Assembly: GCA_963665555.2 (NCBI GenBank)
Contig: OY762308.1
Location: 1,116,001-1,180,000 of the forward strand
DNA: 64,000 bases
Reading direction: 5' to 3'
Origin: CAXXXW01 sp963665555
GTDB taxonomy: Bacteria; Pseudomonadota; Alphaproteobacteria; Thalassobaculales; Thalassobaculaceae
The position numbers and the translations under genes are program-made. Below the pieces are notes generated by a model. That model saw nothing but the letters and a program-made list of their open reading frames with translations, ran no database searches and was not told the origin of the DNA. Within the stretch, counting starts at the first letter, position 1. Every line of letters begins with the position of its first letter. Shown in pieces: positions 1 through 11,036 of this stretch.

Positions 1-240
1 GCCGGCGTCGCGGGTTCCCGTCAGCCGCTCGTACCGCCCGCAGGCCCAGACCCCGGCGGCGAAGCCGGCGGCGATGGCGGCGAGCAGGGCCGGAGCGCCG
101 CCGGCCTCGACCAGGAGCCAGCCCGCCGGAAGCGCCGCCAGCGATCCCCATGTCCCCGGCGCCTTTGGGAGGTAGCCGATCCCGCCGGCCGTCGCCAGCA
201 GGACGGCGGGGTCGCGCAACGATGGCCGGGCCTCAGGCAT
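1..240 (-). CDS. pgpA: phosphatidylglycerophosphatase A, N-terminal part (cut by window edge)
   Basis: This is the first 80 codons of a minus-strand gene that runs off the left edge. PgpA removes the phosphate from phosphatidylglycerophosphate at the inner membrane, the last step of phosphatidylglycerol synthesis. The translation begins MPEARPSLRDPAVLLAT and carries the family signature GYLPKAPGTWGSL at residues 22-34, followed by an alanine/leucine-rich first membrane helix at about residues 36-68. The ATG at 238-240 overlaps the ispDF stop codon at 233-235, so the two are probably translationally coupled in one operon. The start and family are clear from sequence; the catalytic C-terminal part is not in the window. 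Confidence 0.88.
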   Translation of the reverse strand, partial: MPEARPSLRDPAVLLATAGGIGYLPKAPGTWGSLAALPAGWLLVEAGGAPALLAAIAAGFAAGVWACGRYERLTGTRDAG

Positions 241-1411
241 CGCCGGACGGGAGCCGGACGGCCGCGACCGCCTGCGCCGCCACGCCCTCGCCCCGCCCCG
301 CGAAGCCGAGGCGCTCCGTCGTGGTCGCCTTGACGTTCGCGCGGCCCTCCGGGACTTGCAGGATGCGGGCGACGCGCCGGCGCATGGCGTCGCGATGCGG
401 GCCGATCCGGGGCCGCTCGCAGACCAGCACGACATCGACGCTTGCGATTTCCCCGCCGCGCGCGCGCGCCAGGCCGGCGGCATGGCGGAGGAAAAGCTCC
501 GACGCCGCGCCGCGCCAGCGCGGGTCCGACGGCGGGAAATGCTGGCCGATGTCGCCCGCGCCGATCGCGCCGAGCAGCGCGTCGGTCAGGGCGTGAAGCC
601 CGACATCGGCGTCGGAATGGCCGACCAGCCCGCGCTCGTGCGGAATTGCGACGCCGCAGAGCGTCACGCTCGCGCCCGGCCCGAAACGGTGAACATCGTA
701 GCCGATGCCCGTCCGCGTCTCGCGCCCGAGCGCGAGATGGCGCGCGGCGCGCTCGAAATCCTCCGGCCCGGTGATCTTGAACAGGGATTCGGCGCCGGGA
801 ACGGCGGCGACCCGCGCGCCCATGCGTTCGGCGACGGCGATGTCGTCGGTCAGCGCCGCGCCGGCGAGCGCGCGATGCCCCTCCAGCAGGGCGGCGAAGC
901 GGAAGGCCTGGGGCGTCTGCGCCCGCGCGAGACCGGCGCGGTCCACCGTGCCGACGATCGCGCCGCCCTCGACCCGCTTCAGCGTGTCCACCACGGGGAG
1001 CGCGGGCGCGGCCGCCGCCGCGCCGCCGTCCAGCGCGTCGAGCAGCCGGTCCACGACCTCCGGCGGAAGGAAGGGGCGGGCCGCGTCGTGCACCAGCACG
1101 CGGCCCGGGCGCAGCGGCGCCAGCGCCTCCAGCCCGGCGCGGACCGAGTCCTGCCGCTCGGCGCCGCCGGCGACCGGGGGGAGCAGCGGCAGGTGGCCGC
1201 ACGCCTCGGCAAGGAGCGCCTCGTGTCCCGGCGCGACAACGACCGCCGCGGCGTCGATCCGGGGATGGCGGAGCAGGGCGCCGGCGGCGCGGGCGACGAC
1301 GCTTTCGCCCGCCAGGAGGCGGTATTGCTTGGGGACCGGGCCGCCGGCCCGCTCGCCGCGCCCGGCCGCCACGACCAGCGCCGCCGTCCCGCCGCTCGGA
1401 AATTCCGCCAT
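233..1411 (-). CDS. ispDF: bifunctional IspD/IspF, MEP isoprenoid pathway enzyme
   Basis: The 392-residue protein joins two enzymes of the non-mevalonate isoprenoid pathway: IspD (2-C-methyl-D-erythritol 4-phosphate cytidylyltransferase) and IspF (2-C-methyl-D-erythritol 2,4-cyclodiphosphate synthase). The IspD half covers residues 1-230, with the nucleotide-binding VVAAGRG motif at 13-19, Lys28 and VHDAARPF at 107-114. The IspF half starts near 233 with the metal-binding DVH at 239-241, HSDADVG at 265-271 and KATTTE at 361-366. This fusion is typical of alphaproteobacteria. The ATG at 1409-1411 was chosen because IspD homology begins about ten residues later; the open frame continues far upstream only because of high GC. 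It is divergent from the CcsA-like gene and overlaps pgpA. Confidence 0.95.
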   Translation of the reverse strand: MAEFPSGGTAALVVAAGRGERAGGPVPKQYRLLAGESVVARAAGALLRHPRIDAAAVVVAPGHEALLAEACGHLPLLPPVAGGAERQDSVRAGLEALAPLRPGRVLVHDAARPFLPPEVVDRLLDALDGGAAAAAPALPVVDTLKRVEGGAIVGTVDRAGLARAQTPQAFRFAALLEGHRALAGAALTDDIAVAERMGARVAAVPGAESLFKITGPEDFERAARHLALGRETRTGIGYDVHRFGPGASVTLCGVAIPHERGLVGHSDADVGLHALTDALLGAIGAGDIGQHFPPSDPRWRGAASELFLRHAAGLARARGGEIASVDVVLVCERPRIGPHRDAMRRRVARILQVPEGRANVKATTTERLGFAGRGEGVAAQAVAAVRLPSGDA

Positions 1412-1462
1412 CGCCTCCGCGCGCCCGCGCCGCCCCCGCGCGCGCCATGATACAGTGCCGCC

Positions 1463-2278
1463 ATGGCCCTGTCTTTCGCCTTCGGTCTGCTGGCGGTGGC
1501 CGCCCTCGTGCCGGCGGCGGCGGTCCCGTATCGCCGGGGGCCGGAGGGGGACCGGCTGCTCTGGCCCAGCCTGGCGCTGGCGACGGGGGCGGCGGCGCTG
1601 TGGGCCGGCGGGCAGGCGGCGGCCGCGCGGGGGACGGACTTTTCGACGGCGGCGTGGCTGTCGATCGCGGCGACGCTGGCCTGCTTCCTCGCGGTCTGCG
1701 CGCGCAACCGCCCGGCCCTCGGCCTCGCGCCGCTGCTGCTGCCCTACCTTGCGCTGCTGGGCCTCGCCGCGACGGCGGTTCGGCCGCCGGACCCCCTGGG
1801 GGGAGGGGCGGGCGCCGGCGCGCCGCCGCCCTGGGTGCTGGCGCACGCGGCCGCGTCGATCCTGACCTACGCGCTGGTCACGCTGGCGGCGGCGGCGGGG
1901 CTTTCCGTCATCCTCGCCGAGCGCGCGCTGAAGCGGAAATCGGCCGGCCGGCTGAGCCGCCTGCTGCCCGCCGTGATGGACGCCGAGCGGCTGGAGGTCG
2001 GGCTGCTGAAGGCGGCCGCGGCGGCGCTGGCGGCGGGCCTGTGCGCGGGGATGGCCTCCCAGCTGCAGGAGGGCGGGCGGCTCCTGGCGGCGAACCACAA
2101 GACCGTGCTCGGCCTCGCCGCCTTCGCGGCGATCCTGGCCGCGCTGCTGGCGCACGCCCGGTTCGGGATGCGCGGGCGGGCGGCGGCGCGGATGGCGCTG
2201 CTGGCCTGGCTGCTGCTCACGCTCGGCTATCCGGGCGTGAAGTTCGTCACCGAGGTGCTGCTCGGCCGGACGGCCTGA
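1463..2278 (+). CDS. CcsA/YpjD-family inner membrane protein (cytochrome c assembly-like)
   Basis: A 271-residue, very hydrophobic protein with about eight predicted membrane helices. The C-terminal block with NHKTVLGL (about residues 212-219), GMRGRAAAR and YPGVKFVTEVLLGR matches the end of the YpjD/CcsA family, whose larger members handle heme during c-type cytochrome maturation. The WVLAHAAASILTY stretch (about 129-141) carries a conserved family histidine. YpjD-type proteins have no proven heme-handling role, so only the family is called. The ATG at 1463 is the only start that keeps the first helix intact. It lies between ispDF (divergent) and ntrB, a position where many alphaproteobacteria carry dusB. 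Confidence 0.75.
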   Translation: MALSFAFGLLAVAALVPAAAVPYRRGPEGDRLLWPSLALATGAAALWAGGQAAAARGTDFSTAAWLSIAATLACFLAVCARNRPALGLAPLLLPYLALLGLAATAVRPPDPLGGGAGAGAPPPWVLAHAAASILTYALVTLAAAAGLSVILAERALKRKSAGRLSRLLPAVMDAERLEVGLLKAAAAALAAGLCAGMASQLQEGGRLLAANHKTVLGLAAFAAILAALLAHARFGMRGRAAARMALLAWLLLTLGYPGVKFVTEVLLGRTA

Positions 2279-2359
2279 GGCGCGGGCGGCGGGCTTGCGT
2301 TCCGGGGCGGCGCGTGTAGATTGCCCAAATCCTGGGCGCCTTGGAGCCTTGCCGAAAAA

Positions 2360-3487
2360 ATGGGCGTCGCACCCGATCCGAACCGTCCCGCCGCGCGCCG
2401 GCCCGCCGACGCCGGCGCGATCCTGAACGCGCTTCCGCACCCGGTGCTGACCGTCGACGCCGACAACGCCATCGGCTTCCTCAATTCGGCGGCCGAGACC
2501 TTCCTCGACGGCAGCGCGGCGATCCTGGTCGGCCAGAACCTCGACCGCTTCGTTCCCGCCGACAGCCCGGTGTTCCGCATGATCGAGCAGGCGCGGCGCG
2601 CCGGCGCCGGCATTTCCGACCACGACCTGCCGCTGGAAAGCCCGCGCCTCGGCGCGAAGCGGGTCGATATCGAGGTTTCGCCGGTGGCCGAGGGCGGCGG
2701 CGACCTGGCGATCGTGCTGTCGGAGCGCACCATCGCCCACCGCCTGCGCCACCAGCTGCGCCACCGCGGCGCCGCGCGCTCGGTCACCGCGATGGCGGCG
2801 ATGCTGGCGCACGAGGTGAAGAACCCGCTGTCGGGCATAAGGGGCGCGGCGCAGCTTCTCGAACAGACGGCGGGCGAGGACGACGTGCCGCTCACCCGCC
2901 TGATCTGCAACGAGACCGACCGCATCTGCTCGCTGGTGGACCGGATGGAGGCGTTCTCGGACGAGCGGCCGATCCGCCGGGAGCCGATCAACATCCACGA
3001 GGTGCTGGACCACTGCCGCCGCGTCGCCGCCACCGGCTTCGGCCGCCATGTCGCCTTCGTCGAGCGTTACGACCCCTCGCTGCCCGCCGCGCTGGGCAAC
3101 CGCGACCTGCTTGTCCAGATGTTCCTGAACCTGTTGAAGAACGCCTGCGAGGCGGCGCCGGGCCCGGGCGCGGAGGTGCGGCTCTCCACCGCCTACCGGC
3201 ACGGGATGCGCGTCGCCGCCGGCGGCGCCGGGCCGAGGGTGCACCTGCCCCTGCTGGCGACGGTCGAGGACAACGGGCCGGGCATCCCCGAGGAGTTGCG
3301 CGGCAACCTTTTCGAACCCTTCGTCACCTCTAAGCCGAGCGGGTCCGGCCTCGGCCTCGCCTTCGTCGCCAAGGCGGTGGCGGACCACGGCGGCGTCGTC
3401 GAGGTCGATTCGGCGCCCCGGCGCACGGTGTTCCGGGTGACGCTGCCGATCGCCGAGGCGCCGCCGGCCGGCGGCGGGCCGTCCTAG
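2360..3487 (+). CDS. ntrB: nitrogen regulation sensor histidine kinase NtrB
   Basis: A soluble 375-residue kinase that phosphorylates NtrC when nitrogen is limiting and dephosphorylates it with PII when nitrogen is plentiful. An N-terminal PAS domain (about residues 20-125) is followed by the H-box LAHEVKNPLSGIRGAAQLL with the phosphoaccepting histidine encoded at 2810-2812 (residue 151), then the N-box NLLKNACEA, G1 VEDNGPGIP and G2 GSGLGLA of the ATPase domain. The frame also permits a TTG start at 2321; the ATG at 2360 is preferred because the extra 13 residues are not family-like. Its TAG abuts the ntrC ATG with no gap, as expected for a coupled kinase-regulator pair. Confidence 0.93.
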   Translation: MGVAPDPNRPAARRPADAGAILNALPHPVLTVDADNAIGFLNSAAETFLDGSAAILVGQNLDRFVPADSPVFRMIEQARRAGAGISDHDLPLESPRLGAKRVDIEVSPVAEGGGDLAIVLSERTIAHRLRHQLRHRGAARSVTAMAAMLAHEVKNPLSGIRGAAQLLEQTAGEDDVPLTRLICNETDRICSLVDRMEAFSDERPIRREPINIHEVLDHCRRVAATGFGRHVAFVERYDPSLPAALGNRDLLVQMFLNLLKNACEAAPGPGAEVRLSTAYRHGMRVAAGGAGPRVHLPLLATVEDNGPGIPEELRGNLFEPFVTSKPSGSGLGLAFVAKAVADHGGVVEVDSAPRRTVFRVTLPIAEAPPAGGGPS

Positions 3488-4939
3488 ATGGAGCGGGCCT
3501 CGATCCTGATCGCGGACGACGATCCGGCCATCCGCACGGTGCTGACGCGGGCGCTGGCGCGCCTCGGCCACGAGGTCCGCTCGACCGGGACGGCGGCCGG
3601 CCTTTGGGGCTGGGTCGAGCGGGGCGACGGCGACCTCGTGATCACCGACGTCGTGATGCCGGACGAGAGCGGCCTCGACATGCTGCCCCGCATCCGCAAG
3701 GCCCGGCCGGACCTGCGGGTGATCGTCATGAGCGCCCGCAACACGCTGCTGACGGCCGTGCAGGCGAGCGAGCGCGGCGCCTTCGACTACCTGCCCAAGC
3801 CCTTCGACCTCGACAAGCTGACCGAGGCGGTGCGCAAGGCGCTCTCGGCCGCCCCGCCCCCGGCCGCGGACGCCGCGCCGCCGGACCGGGAGGAGGACGG
3901 GGAGGCGATGCCGCTGATCGGCCGCTCGGCGCCGATGCAGGAAATCTACCGGGTCATGGCGCGGCTGATGGGGACCGACCTCACGGTCACCGTCGTCGGC
4001 GAGTCCGGCACCGGCAAGGAACTGATCGCGCGGGCCCTGCACGACTACGGCAAGCGCCGGAACGGCCCCTTCGTCGCGCTCAACATGGCGGCGATCCCGC
4101 GCGAACTGATCGAGAGCGAACTGTTCGGGCACGAGAAGGGCGCCTTCACCGGCGCGGCCGCGCGCGCCGCGGGGCGGTTCGAGCAGGCGCGCGACGGCAC
4201 GCTCTTCCTCGACGAGATCGGCGACATGCCGCCCGACGCCCAGACCCGGCTGCTGCGCGTGCTGCAGGAGGGCGAGTACACCAGCGTCGGCGGCCGGGCG
4301 CCGGTGCGCGTCGATGTGCGCATCGTCGCCGCCACCCACCGCGACCTGCGCGACCTGATCCGCCAGGGCCTGTTCCGCGAGGACCTGTTCTACCGACTCA
4401 ACGTCGTGCCGATTCGCGTGCCGCCGCTGCGCGAGCGCAAGGCCGACATCCCCGACCTGGTCCACCACTTCCTGCGCCGCGCCGCCCGGGCCGGCCTGCC
4501 GCCGAAGAGCATCGACGGCGCCGGCATGAAGGCGCTGACGGCCCATTCCTGGCCCGGCAACGTGCGCGAACTGGAGAACCTGGTCCAGCGGCTCGCCGTG
4601 CTCTACGCCGAGGAGACGATCGGCGCGGAGGCGGTCGCGCGCGAACTTTCGGGGCCGGGCGAGCCGGCCGCGGACGCCGCGCCGCCGCGCTCCGAGAACC
4701 TGGCGGAGGCGGTGGACCGGCGCCTGCGCGCGTATTTCGACGCGCATGGGGGCGCGCTTCCCGCCCCGGGCCTGCACGAGCGGGTGCTGCGCGAGGTGGA
4801 GCGCCCGCTGATCGCGCGCGCGCTCGCCGCCACCGCCGGCAACCAGCTGCGCGCCGCCGAACTGCTCGGCCTCAACCGCAACACGCTGCGCAAGAAAATC
4901 CGCGAATTGGACATCCCGGTGGTGCGCGGACTAAGGTAG
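3488..4939 (+). CDS. ntrC: nitrogen assimilation response regulator NtrC
   Basis: A 483-residue sigma-54 enhancer-binding activator. The receiver domain (1-118) has the acidic pocket DDD at 10-12 and phosphoacceptor Asp54. The AAA+ domain follows, with Walker A GESGTGKE at 171-178, the sigma-54-contacting GAFTGA loop at 218-223 and the Walker B FLDEIGD. The C-terminal Fis-type helix-turn-helix includes NQLRAAELLGLNRNTL. All key residues are intact, so it should activate glutamine synthetase and other nitrogen genes at sigma-54 promoters. It is immediately downstream of ntrB and followed after 49 bases by ntrY. Confidence 0.95.
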   Translation: MERASILIADDDPAIRTVLTRALARLGHEVRSTGTAAGLWGWVERGDGDLVITDVVMPDESGLDMLPRIRKARPDLRVIVMSARNTLLTAVQASERGAFDYLPKPFDLDKLTEAVRKALSAAPPPAADAAPPDREEDGEAMPLIGRSAPMQEIYRVMARLMGTDLTVTVVGESGTGKELIARALHDYGKRRNGPFVALNMAAIPRELIESELFGHEKGAFTGAAARAAGRFEQARDGTLFLDEIGDMPPDAQTRLLRVLQEGEYTSVGGRAPVRVDVRIVAATHRDLRDLIRQGLFREDLFYRLNVVPIRVPPLRERKADIPDLVHHFLRRAARAGLPPKSIDGAGMKALTAHSWPGNVRELENLVQRLAVLYAEETIGAEAVARELSGPGEPAADAAPPRSENLAEAVDRRLRAYFDAHGGALPAPGLHERVLREVERPLIARALAATAGNQLRAAELLGLNRNTLRKKIRELDIPVVRGLR

Positions 4940-4988
4940 CGCCCGAAACGAGACGGAAACGCCGGCGGCGCGCCGGACCGGAGGCGCC

Positions 4989-7320
4989 ATGACCGATTCG
5001 GCCCTTCCCGCGCCGGACCTCGCCCGGCCCGCCGGCGCCGACGCCGCGGCGGCGGACCCCGCGCCGGCGCCGGGGCGGCTCCACCGGCTGTCGGCATGGG
5101 CGCGGCGCGCCGGCCTGGTCCGCAAGGCGGCCTTCGCGCTGACCTTCCTCGCGACCGCTTCGGGCGTCGGCACCTACGCGGCCTTCGTCGAGGCCGGGCC
5201 GGCCGGTCCCGACCCGGATGTCGTGCTCGCGCTGCTCTACCTCAACCTCGCGCTGCTGCTGCCGCTGGTCGCGCTGGTGGGCCAGCACCTGGCCGGGCTG
5301 TGGGCGCGCCGGCGCCGCGGGCTGGCGGGCGCGCGGCTCCATGTGCGGCTGGCGATGCTGTTCAGCGCCGTGGCGGTGACGCCAACCGTGGCGGTCGCCA
5401 TCTTCTCGATGGCGCTGTTCGATTTCGGCATCCGCTCCTGGTTCGGCGAGCGGATCGGCGCCGCCGTCGGCGCGTCCCGGGCGGTCGCGGAGGCCTATCT
5501 GGAGGAGCACCGGCGCAACATCCTGGGCGACGCGCTGGCGATGGCGAACGACCTCAACCGGCAGGCGGCGACGCTGGCGTCGCGGCCCGGCCGGCTCGCA
5601 CAGGCGCTGGAGGCGCAGGCGGCGGTGCGCAACCTGACCGAGGCCACGGTCTACGACGGCGCCGGCAAGCCCGTCGCGCGGACCGGCCTCAGCCTGACCT
5701 TCGATTTCGAACCCTTCCCGTTCGAGGCGTTCCGGCGCGCCCGGGGCGGCGAGGCGGTGGCGATGACCGCCGACGCGGACCGCATCCGGGCCATGGTGCG
5801 GCTGGACGCCTTCGTGGACGCCTACCTCTATGTCGGCCGGTTCGTGGAGCCGGAAATCCTCGCCTATATCGACCGCACCGAACAGGCGTCCGCCCAGTAC
5901 CGCGAACTGGAGGGGCGGCGGTTCGACATCCAGCTGACCTTCGCCCTGATCTTCGCGGTCGTCGCGCTGCTGCTGCTGTTCGCGGCCATCTGGGTGGGGC
6001 TGTACATCGCCGACCTGCTGGCCCGGCCGGTGAGCGACCTGATCGGCGCGGCCGAGCGGGTGAGCGCCGGCGACCTCACCGCCGAGGTGGACGAGACGCG
6101 GGCCGGCGCCTTCGAGAACCTGAGCCTGACCTTCAACCGCATGACCCGCGAACTGGCGGCCCAGCGCGGCGAACTGGTCGCGGCCCATCGCGAGCAGGAC
6201 GCCCGGCGCCGCTTCACCGAGGCCGTGCTCGGCGGCGTGTCGGCCGGCGTGATCGGCCTGGACGAGACCGGCCGGATCGACCTTCCCAACCGCTCGGCGG
6301 CGCGCCTGCTGGAGACGGACCTGTCCGAACTGGCGGGCCGCAAGCTCGCCGACGCGCTGCCGGAAACGGCCGGGCTGCTGGCGGCCGCGCGGCGGCGTCC
6401 GGCGCGCCGCGCCGAGGGCGAGGTCGAGATCGTCCGCGGCGGCCGGCGCATCGTCCTGCTGGCGCGGGTTTCCGCCGAGCTTTCCGAGGGCCGCGTCCTC
6501 GGCTTCGTGCTCACCTTCGACGACATCACGGCGCTGCAATCGGCCCAGCGCAAGGCCGCCTGGGCCGACGTGGCGCGCCGCATCGCGCACGAGATCAAGA
6601 ACCCGCTCACGCCGATCCAGCTCGCCGCCGAACGCCTCAGGCGGAAATACCTCGACCGGATCGGCCCCGAAGCCGACACCTTCGAGGCGCTGACGGAGAC
6701 CATCGTCCGCCAGGTGGGCGACATCGGCCGGATGGTGGACGAGTTCTCCGCCTTCGCCCGGATGCCGGACGCGGTGATCGACGAGGCGGACCTCGCCGCG
6801 CTGCTGCGGGAGCAGACGGCGCTGCAGGAGACGGCCCACCCGGCGGTGCGCTACGAACTCGACCTGCCGGACGGCCCGTTCCCGGTCCGGTGCGACGCGG
6901 GGCAGATCCGCCGGGCGGCGACCAACCTGCTGCAGAACGCGGCCGACTCCATCGAGGCGCGGGAGGGCGAGGCGCGGGAGGGCGAGGCGCGGGAGGGCGG
7001 GGCGGCGGCGCTTCCGGGCTGGATCGGCGTCGCGCTCAGGGCCGGGGAGGGGCGCGCGATCGTCGAGGTCTCCGACAACGGGCGCGGCCTGCCGGCGGCG
7101 GACCGGGACCGGCTGACCGAACCCTACGTTACGACGCGCGAGCGCGGGACCGGCCTCGGACTGGCCATCGTGCGAAAAATCCTGGAAGATCACGGCGGCG
7201 GGATTCGCATGGCGGACCGCGACGGCGGCGGCGCCGTCGTCGCCATCGAGTTCCCCGCCGCCCCGGAGCGCTCCGGGGAGGGGCGGCGGCCCGGCGAAAC
7301 GCTGGAAGGAGCGGGCGCGG

Positions 7321-7331
<11 letters not shown>
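4989..7331 (+). CDS. ntrY: membrane sensor histidine kinase NtrY
   Basis: A 780-residue membrane kinase paired with NtrX; the pair is linked to nitrogen, redox and envelope signalling in alphaproteobacteria. Two or three N-terminal membrane helices (about residues 40-145) are followed by an extracytoplasmic sensor region, another helix near 318-345, a HAMP domain (ARPVSDLIGAAERVSAGD), a PAS domain and the H-box RRIAHEIKNPLTPIQLAAE with His534. The ATPase domain has N-box NLLQNAADSI and G-boxes VSDNGRGLP and GTGLGLA. Between the N-box and G1 there are three perfect 15-bp tandem repeats encoding EAREG (6954-6998), an insertion likely to lie in a loop. The 3' end overlaps ntrX by 11 bases. Confidence 0.93.
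6954..6998 (+). repeat. three 15-bp in-frame tandem repeats in ntrY
   Basis: Three consecutive copies of GAGGCGCGGGAGGGC encode EAREG three times inside the ATPase domain of NtrY, between the N-box and the G1 box. The unit is a multiple of three, so copy-number changes would preserve the reading frame. Confidence 0.9.
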
Positions 7332-8724
<1,393 letters not shown>

Positions 8725-8733
8725 GGCCGCGCC

Positions 8734-10110
8734 ATGAAGGTGGTGATCTGCGGGGCCGGCCAGGTCGGGACCGGCATCGCCCGGCACCTGGCCGCCGAGA
8801 ACAACGACGTGACGGTGATCGACCGCGAGGCCGCGCTCGTCCGCAAGATCGTCGAGACGCTCGATGTGCGCGGCGTCCACGGCTGGGCCTCGCAGCCGCA
8901 TGTGCTCGAACAGGCCGGCGCCCGCGACGCCGAGATGATCATCGCGGTGACCTATTCCGACGAGGTGAACATGGTCGCCTGCCAGGTCGGCCATTCGCTG
9001 TTCGACATCCCGACCAAGATCGCCCGCATCCGCCGCCAGGAATACCTGCGGCCGACCTGGGGCGACCTGTTCAGCCGCGACCACATGCCGATCGACGTCA
9101 TCATCTCGCCGGAGCGGGAGGTGGCGCGCGCCATCGGCCGCCGCCTCCAGGTGCCCGGCGCCTTCGACGTGGTGCCGATGGGCGACGGGGCGGTCCGGGT
9201 GGTCGGCGTGCGCTGCGAGGAGGACTGCCCGATCGTCGACGCGCCGATGCGCCAGCTGACGCAACTGTTCCCGGACCTGAACATCACCGTCGTCGGCATC
9301 GTCCGCGACGACAGGGGGATCGTTCCCAAGCCGGGCGACCGCATGGCGGTGGGCGACGATGTGTACTTCGTCTGCGAGGCGGCGCATCTCGGCCGCGCCA
9401 TGGCCGCCTTCGGCCACGAGGAGGTCGAGAGCCGCACCGTGGTGATCGCCGGCGGCGGCAATATCGGCCTGACGCTGGCCCGGGAGATCGAGTTCGAGCA
9501 CGAGGGCGTGCGCGCCAAGGTGATCGAGTACGACCGCGAGCGCGCCAAACTCGTGGCCCAGGCCCTCGACCGCACGGTGGTCCTGAACGGCGACGCCCTC
9601 GACCCCGAAATCCTCGAGGAGGCGAACATCGCCGCGACGGAGACCTTCGTCGCGGTCTCCAACGACGACGAGGTGAACATCATCGGCTCGCTGCTGGCCA
9701 AGCGGGCCGGCGTGTCGCGCACCGTCGCCCTGGTCGCCAACAACACCTACACGCCGCTGCTCGGCACGCTGGGCATCGACGCGGTGGTCAATCCCCGCGC
9801 GATCACGGTGTCCTCGATCCTCCGGCATGTGCGCCGGGGGCGCATCCGCGGCCTCTATTCGGTGCGCGAGGGGTTCGGCGAGGTGATCGAGGCCGAGGCG
9901 CTGGAGACCTCCCCCCTGGTCGGCAAGCCGCTGCGCGAGGCGCGGCTGCCCGAAGGGGCGATTATCGGCGCGGTGCTGCGCGGCGGCGCGGTGATCGCGC
10001 CCCGGGGCGCCACCACGATCCAGGCCCACGACCGGGTGATCCTGTTCTCCACCTACGAGGCGATCCGGCGGGTCGAGAAGCTGTTCGCGGTGCGGCTTGA
10101 CTTCTTTTGA
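8734..10110 (+). CDS. trkA: Trk potassium uptake regulatory subunit TrkA
   Basis: A 458-residue cytoplasmic gating subunit of Trk-type potassium channels. It has the expected duplicated layout: two RCK_N (Rossmann NAD-binding) domains starting at CGAGQVGTG (about residue 6) and AGGGNIGLT (about 233), each followed by an RCK_C domain. A TrkH/TrkG membrane partner is not in this window. It is nine bases after ntrX, and the ntrX-trkA-dat-hfq order is conserved in many alphaproteobacteria, so it is probably cotranscribed. The ATG at 8734 gives a typical MKVVICGAGQVG start. Confidence 0.95.
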   Translation: MKVVICGAGQVGTGIARHLAAENNDVTVIDREAALVRKIVETLDVRGVHGWASQPHVLEQAGARDAEMIIAVTYSDEVNMVACQVGHSLFDIPTKIARIRRQEYLRPTWGDLFSRDHMPIDVIISPEREVARAIGRRLQVPGAFDVVPMGDGAVRVVGVRCEEDCPIVDAPMRQLTQLFPDLNITVVGIVRDDRGIVPKPGDRMAVGDDVYFVCEAAHLGRAMAAFGHEEVESRTVVIAGGGNIGLTLAREIEFEHEGVRAKVIEYDRERAKLVAQALDRTVVLNGDALDPEILEEANIAATETFVAVSNDDEVNIIGSLLAKRAGVSRTVALVANNTYTPLLGTLGIDAVVNPRAITVSSILRHVRRGRIRGLYSVREGFGEVIEAEALETSPLVGKPLREARLPEGAIIGAVLRGGAVIAPRGATTIQAHDRVILFSTYEAIRRVEKLFAVRLDFF

Positions 10111-10160
10111 GGCCGGGGCGCACCGTCCCCGCCCGGCTTCCCGCGCGCCCGGAGGGGCGG

Positions 10161-11036
10161 ATGTCCAGGATCGCCTATGTGAACGGCCGCTACCTGCCGC
10201 ACCGCGACGCCAGGGTGCACGTGGAGGACCGGGGCTACCAGTTCGCCGACGGCGTGTACGAGGTGGTGCTGGCGCATGGCGGCCGGCTGGTGGACGAGGA
10301 GCCGCATCTCGACCGGCTCGACCGCTCGCTGGCGGCGTTGCGGATCGCGGCCCCGATGGCGCGGGCGCCGCTGCGGCTGGCGATGCGCGAGACGGTCCGG
10401 CGCAACCTGCTGCGCGACGGGCTGCTCTACATCCAGGTGACGCGCGGCGTCGCCCGGCGCGACCATCCCTTCCCGGCGAACGCGAAGCCGGCGCTGGTGA
10501 TGACGGCGAAGCGGCTGGAGCCGCCGGACCGGGCGCGGGCGGAGCGCGGCGCGGCGGTGATCACGATCCCCGACATCCGGTGGGCGCGCTGCGATATCAA
10601 GTCCGTGTCTCTGCTTCCTAACGTCCTGGGCAAACAACGGGCGCGCGAGGCCGGCGCGTTCGAGGCCTGGCAGGTGGCCGGGGACGGGACCGTGACCGAG
10701 GGGACCTCCACCAACGCCTGGATCGTCACGGAAGGCGGCGAGATCGTCACCCGCCAGATCGGCCGCCGCATCCTGGGCGGCGTCACGCGGGCCGCCGTGA
10801 TCGAACTGGCGCGGGAAGCGGGCCTCGCGCTCGCCGAGCGTCCCTTCTCGGTCGCGGAGGCCAGGGCGGCGCGCGAGGCGTTCCTGACCTCCGCGACCTC
10901 CTTCGTGACGCCGGTCACCCGCATCGACGACGCGACGGTCGGCGACGGGCGCGCCGGGCCGTTCGCGCTGCGCCTGCTGGACGCCTATCTCGCCCGCGCG
11001 GCCGGGGGCGGGCCGGCCGGGGGAGGCGGCGCGTGA
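10161..11036 (+). CDS. dat: D-amino-acid transaminase (class IV PLP aminotransferase)
   Basis: A 291-residue fold-type IV PLP enzyme, most similar to D-alanine transaminase, which interconverts D-alanine and D-glutamate for peptidoglycan. The start MSRIAYVNGRYLPHRDARV, the RGYQFADGVYEV segment and the PLP-lysine region CDIKSVSLLPNVLGKQ (Lys147) fit the Dat subgroup better than IlvE or PabC. EGTSTNAW and GVTR are the phosphate-binding segments. The ATG at 10161 is chosen over an upstream in-frame start because of the GGAGGGG ribosome binding site at 10151-10157 and family alignment. The stop overlaps the GTG of the HAD gene. Confidence 0.88.
   Translation: MSRIAYVNGRYLPHRDARVHVEDRGYQFADGVYEVVLAHGGRLVDEEPHLDRLDRSLAALRIAAPMARAPLRLAMRETVRRNLLRDGLLYIQVTRGVARRDHPFPANAKPALVMTAKRLEPPDRARAERGAAVITIPDIRWARCDIKSVSLLPNVLGKQRAREAGAFEAWQVAGDGTVTEGTSTNAWIVTEGGEIVTRQIGRRILGGVTRAAVIELAREAGLALAERPFSVAEARAAREAFLTSATSFVTPVTRIDDATVGDGRAGPFALRLLDAYLARAAGGGPAGGGGA

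Noticed and set aside
233..4777. Minus-strand open frame of more than 1500 codons spanning ispDF, the CcsA-like gene and ntrBC
   Set aside because: Only its last 392 codons are a gene (ispDF). The rest is an arginine/alanine/histidine-rich shadow of the plus-strand genes, a usual effect of very high GC.
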